Shown here one piece after another: positions 49,885 to 52,915 of a DNA stretch of 52,915 nucleotides. The position numbers and the translations under genes are program-made. The first letter of the stretch is position 1. The number at the start of each line of letters is the position of its first letter. Origin of the DNA: an uncultured Gemmatimonadales bacterium (GTDB lineage Bacteria; Gemmatimonadota; Gemmatimonadetes; Longimicrobiales; Gaopeijiaceae); assembly GCA_937919655.1 (NCBI GenBank), contig CALFPJ010000024.1, positions 1 through 52,915 of the forward strand, given 5' to 3'. The notes beneath the pieces are model-generated. The model saw nothing but the letters and a program-made list of their open reading frames with translations. It made no database searches and was not told where the DNA came from.

Positions 49885-51159
49885 CTAGCGGCGTTCCAGC
49901 ACCATGGCGAAGCCCATGCCACCGGCAGCGCACACCGTGATGAGGCCGAATTCGACGTCGCGCCGGGCCATCTCGTTGAGCAGCGTGATGGTGAGCCGTC
50001 CACCGGTGGCGCCGAATGGGTGCCCAATAGATAGAGAGCCCCCCATGACGTTGATGAGATCGACGTCCGGATGCCCGACCGCATCGCTCCTGCCCAGTTC
50101 TTTCTCCGCAAAAGTCTTCGACGACAGCGCCTGCAGGTTCGAGAGCACCTGAGCCGCGAAGGCCTCGTGCATCTCCATGAGGCCGATGTCCTTCATGGTG
50201 AGGCCGGCCCGATCGAGGGCGATCGGCGCGGCGTAGGCTGGCCCCTGAAGGAGCTGCATGGCGGGGTCGAGCGCCGTCCACGCCCAACTACGCACGTACC
50301 CCATCGGCTCGATGCCTTCCGCCTTGGCTTTGTCTTCGTTCATCAGAACCACTGCGGAGGCGCCGTCGGTGAGCGGGGATGAGTTCCCGGCCGTCACCGA
50401 GCCGTGGCGGCGGTCAAAGGCCGGCCGGAGCCGGGCAAGAGACTCCATAGATGAGTCCGAGCGGATCCCATTGTCCCGGACGATCACCTTCTCGAAGTCG
50501 GGTGGCACGTAAACCGGTGTCAGTTCAGCGGTCAGCCTGCCGTCCTGCGTGCCAGCGGCGGCGAACTCGTGAGACCGGAGCGCCCATGCGTCCTGATCCA
50601 CGCGGTTGATGCCGTTTTCCTTGGCCATGCGCTCCGCCGATCCCCCCATCGTCTCACCCGTGGTGGGTTCGGCGATGGCTGGAGTGACGGGAATGAGGTC
50701 CTTGGGGCGCATGCGTGTGAACGGAGCGAGTCTCTGTCCGAGCGTCTTTCCTTTCGAGGCCGTCACGAGCGACTTGCTGAGCCGATCGCTGACCGTGATA
50801 GGGATGTGAGAGAGGGATTCCGATCCGCCCGCGATGACAACCTCTGCCTGGCCCACCTCAATGAGTTGGGTCGCGTCGGTGATGGCTTGGTTCGCGGACG
50901 CGCAGGCTCGCGAGACCGTGCAGGCCGGCACCGTTTTTGGGAGAACCGCCAACCCGACCTCGCGGGCAATGTTGGGGGCCTGCGTGTCATGGACGACGGT
51001 GCCGAAGACGAGGTGATCGACATCCTCACCTCGCAGACCACTCCGGGCCAGCACGTCTCGTACCGCGAGCTTGCCGAGCTCAATGGCGTCTAGGTCCGCA
51101 AATACCGTGCTGGAGCGCGCGAACGGCGTTCGGCATCCTGCAATGATGGCGGTCTTGAT
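49885..51159 (-). CDS. Acetyl-CoA acyltransferase (FadI/FadA-type thiolase), apparent AUC start
   Basis: 424 aa if begun at ATC 51159. Thiolase features are an opening IKTAIIAGCRTPFARSSTVF, nucleophile Cys86 in TVSRACASANQAI, the catalytic His in MEMHEAFAAQVL and IGHPFGATGGR, and the second Cys in TVCAAGGMGFAMVLERR. The first standard start in frame is GTG 51054, but that would cut off 35 residues including the RTPF motif of strand 1. AGGAG lies five bases before the ATC, so initiation there, or an ATG miscalled or mutated to ATC, is likely. Last step of fatty acid beta-oxidation. Follows the DASS gene by 8 bp. Confidence 0.88.
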   Translation of the reverse strand: MKTAIIAGCRTPFARSSTVFADLDAIELGKLAVRDVLARSGLRGEDVDHLVFGTVVHDTQAPNIAREVGLAVLPKTVPACTVSRACASANQAITDATQLIEVGQAEVVIAGGSESLSHIPITVSDRLSKSLVTASKGKTLGQRLAPFTRMRPKDLIPVTPAIAEPTTGETMGGSAERMAKENGINRVDQDAWALRSHEFAAAGTQDGRLTAELTPVYVPPDFEKVIVRDNGIRSDSSMESLARLRPAFDRRHGSVTAGNSSPLTDGASAVVLMNEDKAKAEGIEPMGYVRSWAWTALDPAMQLLQGPAYAAPIALDRAGLTMKDIGLMEMHEAFAAQVLSNLQALSSKTFAEKELGRSDAVGHPDVDLINVMGGSLSIGHPFGATGGRLTITLLNEMARRDVEFGLITVCAAGGMGFAMVLERR

Positions 51160-51167
51160 ATGTGCTC

Positions 51168-52718
51168 CTACCCGTCTGTGCCGCTCGAGATCGATGTGGC
51201 CCAGTCTGGTACGACGGACGGATCGATGTCGAAGACGACCGTTCCCACCGTATATACCAATGCTGCGATGACCACTGCGCCAATCAGGTTGAGTACGAGC
51301 CCGACGCGGGCCATCTCCCCGACAGAGATGCGGTCACTACCGAATACGATTGCGTTCGGTGGCGTTGCCACCGGCATCATGAATGCACAGGACGCCGACA
51401 GGGTCGCTGGGATCATCAAGATGAGCGGATTCATCTCTGTGGTGACCGCGACCGCTGCGAGAATCGGCAAGATCATTTCCGTGGTCGCGAGGTTGCTCGT
51501 CAGCTCAGTGAGGAAGGTGATCGCGAGGCAGACCAACAGGATCAGCACGAAGGTCGGTAGAATCGAGAAGATCTCGAACTGGTTGCCGATGATCTGCGCG
51601 AGCCCGGTCTGTTGAAACCCAGCCGCGAGCGCGAATCCACCGCCAAACAGCAGGACGATGTTCCAGGGGAGCCTCGGAATGACGTCCCGCTCCATGATAC
51701 GCTCGGCGCCACTCTCGCGATTCCGAGTCGGGATAAAAAAGAGCAGTGAGGCCATCGTGATGGCGATCGTGCCGTCGTCGATCATCCCCTGGAACGGAAG
51801 CAGGCGAGACCAACCGGGAAGTGTGAAGAAGCCCAGCTGGAGATCGACGCGGAAGACCCATAGCATCGCGGTCGTCGCAAACACCGTGAGGATCACACTC
51901 TCCTCGTATGAGATCGAACCGAGCTTCGATCGCTCGACCTCCACCACTGCGCGATCCACCGTGATGTCGTCAGAAGTGCGGTAGAACACTCGGGTGATCA
52001 GAAACCAGGCAATGGTGAGCAGGGTCAGGCCGATCGGGAGCGCGAGCACGAGCCACGGCCCGAACGCGATCGGTGGCGCTTCGGGAAATAGGATCGCGAA
52101 GATCCTGATGAACGAGAGATTGGGAGGAGTGCCCACCAGCGTGGTCAGGCCTCCGACTGAGCACCCGTAAGCGATGCCCAGCATCAGCCCGACAGTGAAC
52201 GTGTGCGTGCGTTCCTTCCCGAAGTCGTCCTCGAGCTGAAGGACCATGGCCAGCCCGATGGGGACCATCATCACCGCGGTGGCGGTGTTCGAGATCCACA
52301 TGGAGAGGAACGCCGCCGCGAGCATGAAGCCAAGAACGATGCGCGACGGTCCGCCTCCTACCGCGTGAATGATGTTGAGCGCGATGCGCCGGTGCAGATT
52401 CCACTTCTCCATGGTGAGGGCGATCATGAAGCCCCCAAGGAAGAGCACGATGGTGCTGTTGAAGTAGATCGGAGCGGTGGCGGCGCCGCGCATGATGCCC
52501 AGGAGCGGGTAGAGGGCCAACGGGAGAAGCGCGGTCGCGAAGAGAGGAATCGCGTCGGTGACCCACCAGACCGCCATCAGCACCGCGACCGCCGCAAGGC
52601 GGCTCGCAGCGCTGTTGTCCGCGTCCACAGGGAAGATCATGAGCAGCGTGAAGAACACGATGCCCAGCCAGAAGCCGATTTGACGGCTCTTCCCTCCGGT
52701 TTTTCGTTCGATGGCCAT
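51168..52718 (-). CDS. DASS-family sodium:anion (dicarboxylate/sulfate) transporter
   Basis: 516 aa from ATG 52718. Eleven or so TM helices: IGFWLGIVFFTLLMIFP, LAAVAVLMAVWWVTDAIPLF, and on. The two family SNT motifs are in WISNTATAVMMVPIG (about 150) and the equivalent ELTSNLATTEMILPIL (about 420), each followed by a TP element (GTPPNLSFIRIFA and ATPPNAIVFGS). Imports succinate, malate or other dicarboxylates, possibly with Na+. A longer frame to 52886 lacks character before the ATG. First gene before the thiolase. The remaining 197 bases of the window show no gene. Confidence 0.93.
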   Translation of the reverse strand: MAIERKTGGKSRQIGFWLGIVFFTLLMIFPVDADNSAASRLAAVAVLMAVWWVTDAIPLFATALLPLALYPLLGIMRGAATAPIYFNSTIVLFLGGFMIALTMEKWNLHRRIALNIIHAVGGGPSRIVLGFMLAAAFLSMWISNTATAVMMVPIGLAMVLQLEDDFGKERTHTFTVGLMLGIAYGCSVGGLTTLVGTPPNLSFIRIFAILFPEAPPIAFGPWLVLALPIGLTLLTIAWFLITRVFYRTSDDITVDRAVVEVERSKLGSISYEESVILTVFATTAMLWVFRVDLQLGFFTLPGWSRLLPFQGMIDDGTIAITMASLLFFIPTRNRESGAERIMERDVIPRLPWNIVLLFGGGFALAAGFQQTGLAQIIGNQFEIFSILPTFVLILLVCLAITFLTELTSNLATTEMILPILAAVAVTTEMNPLILMIPATLSASCAFMMPVATPPNAIVFGSDRISVGEMARVGLVLNLIGAVVIAALVYTVGTVVFDIDPSVVPDWATSISSGTDG

Positions 52719-52915
52719 GTGATTCGTGTAGGAGTCGTGGGCAGGGGAAACTGCGGTGGGCGGGCGGTTGAGGCTAGATGCTAGTCTGTGTGGGCCTGAG
52801 GTCCGGCCGGAGACCATTGACGGGAAAACGAATGGTTTCACACATTGCGGCGGCTTCCCATGGCGTGCCCCCAAGTGTGGTACCACTTCCTATGTTAGAC
52901 CTTGAGCCATCGGTG

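Noticed and set aside
1..52915. CRISPR arrays, insertion sequences, integrase/attachment sites, rRNA
   Set aside because: No regularly spaced repeats, transposase or integrase translations or rRNA-like sequence seen; the only tandem repeat is the 30-bp duplication at 17491.

Overview
The window looks like a chromosomal segment of an uncultured, GC-rich (about 60%) bacterium, most likely Gemmatimonadota, with Acidobacteriota as the alternative. The basis is gene style, not a marker gene. It carries an FtsX-type permease of the duplicated 'orphan' (ADOP) kind, PD40/TolB-like propellers, secreted carboxypeptidase-regulatory-like proteins ending in a TonB plug-like domain, and many lipoprotein or secreted peptidases and amidohydrolases. 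I see no rRNA, tRNA, insertion sequence or CRISPR array.

Layout. 1-3.1 kb: a truncated unknown gene, a secreted helical-repeat protein, a frameshifted lipoprotein with an HEAQH motif, and an XRE regulator. 3.2-8.7 kb: a patchy metal(loid) island on the minus strand. It holds a Cys-rich MarR regulator and arsenite methyltransferase sharing a duplicated operator, broken TPP-decarboxylase subunits, a VapC toxin with a garbled antitoxin, an NTF2-like fragment, and a mercury cluster (merT, merP-like, thioredoxin-like). In the merP-like gene an in-frame UGA replaces the first Cys of GMTCxxC and is followed by a plausible SECIS hairpin, so it is a candidate selenoprotein. 8.7-12.8 kb: a coupled minus-strand operon (membrane-anchored HTH/zinc-ribbon protein, RDD protein, HD phosphohydrolase, CcdA, DsbA-like lipoprotein). 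12.9-15.0 kb: a plus-strand operon with a cobalamin adenosyltransferase. 15-24.5 kb: plug-like secreted proteins, ferredoxin, M20 peptidase, amidohydrolase, LiaF-like protein, DUF427, arginase, DoxX. 24.5-29.7 kb: dienelactone hydrolase, cysteine synthase, VapBC, frameshifted permease.

29.8-37.9 kb is a peptide and amino-acid scavenging block: M1 aminopeptidase, two lipoprotein amidohydrolases, M20 peptidase, two tandem cupins and a DUF1028 protein, mostly overlapping or closely spaced. It is interrupted by a deletion chimera (Tat signal joined to the C-terminal half of an ABC permease). 38-40.4 kb: a Phd/ParE module, SRPBCC protein, a string of hairpins ending in a terminator (possible ncRNA) and a bacilliredoxin. 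40.5-46.3 kb: a molybdenum hydroxylase operon whose FAD subunit carries the four-Cys [4Fe-4S] insert typical of 4-hydroxybenzoyl-CoA reductase, with a DUF1460 hydrolase inserted between subunits. 46.3-52.7 kb: a PD40 propeller, PH-like membrane protein, thioesterase, AhpE-like peroxiredoxin, thiolase with an apparent AUC start, and a DASS transporter.

At least six genes carry single-base frameshifts, three of them in homopolymer runs (G9, T7, G7). This could be residual long-read assembly error or real decay or phase variation, and it should be settled before calling any of them pseudogenes. All assignments are from reading translations and motifs; no database search was possible.
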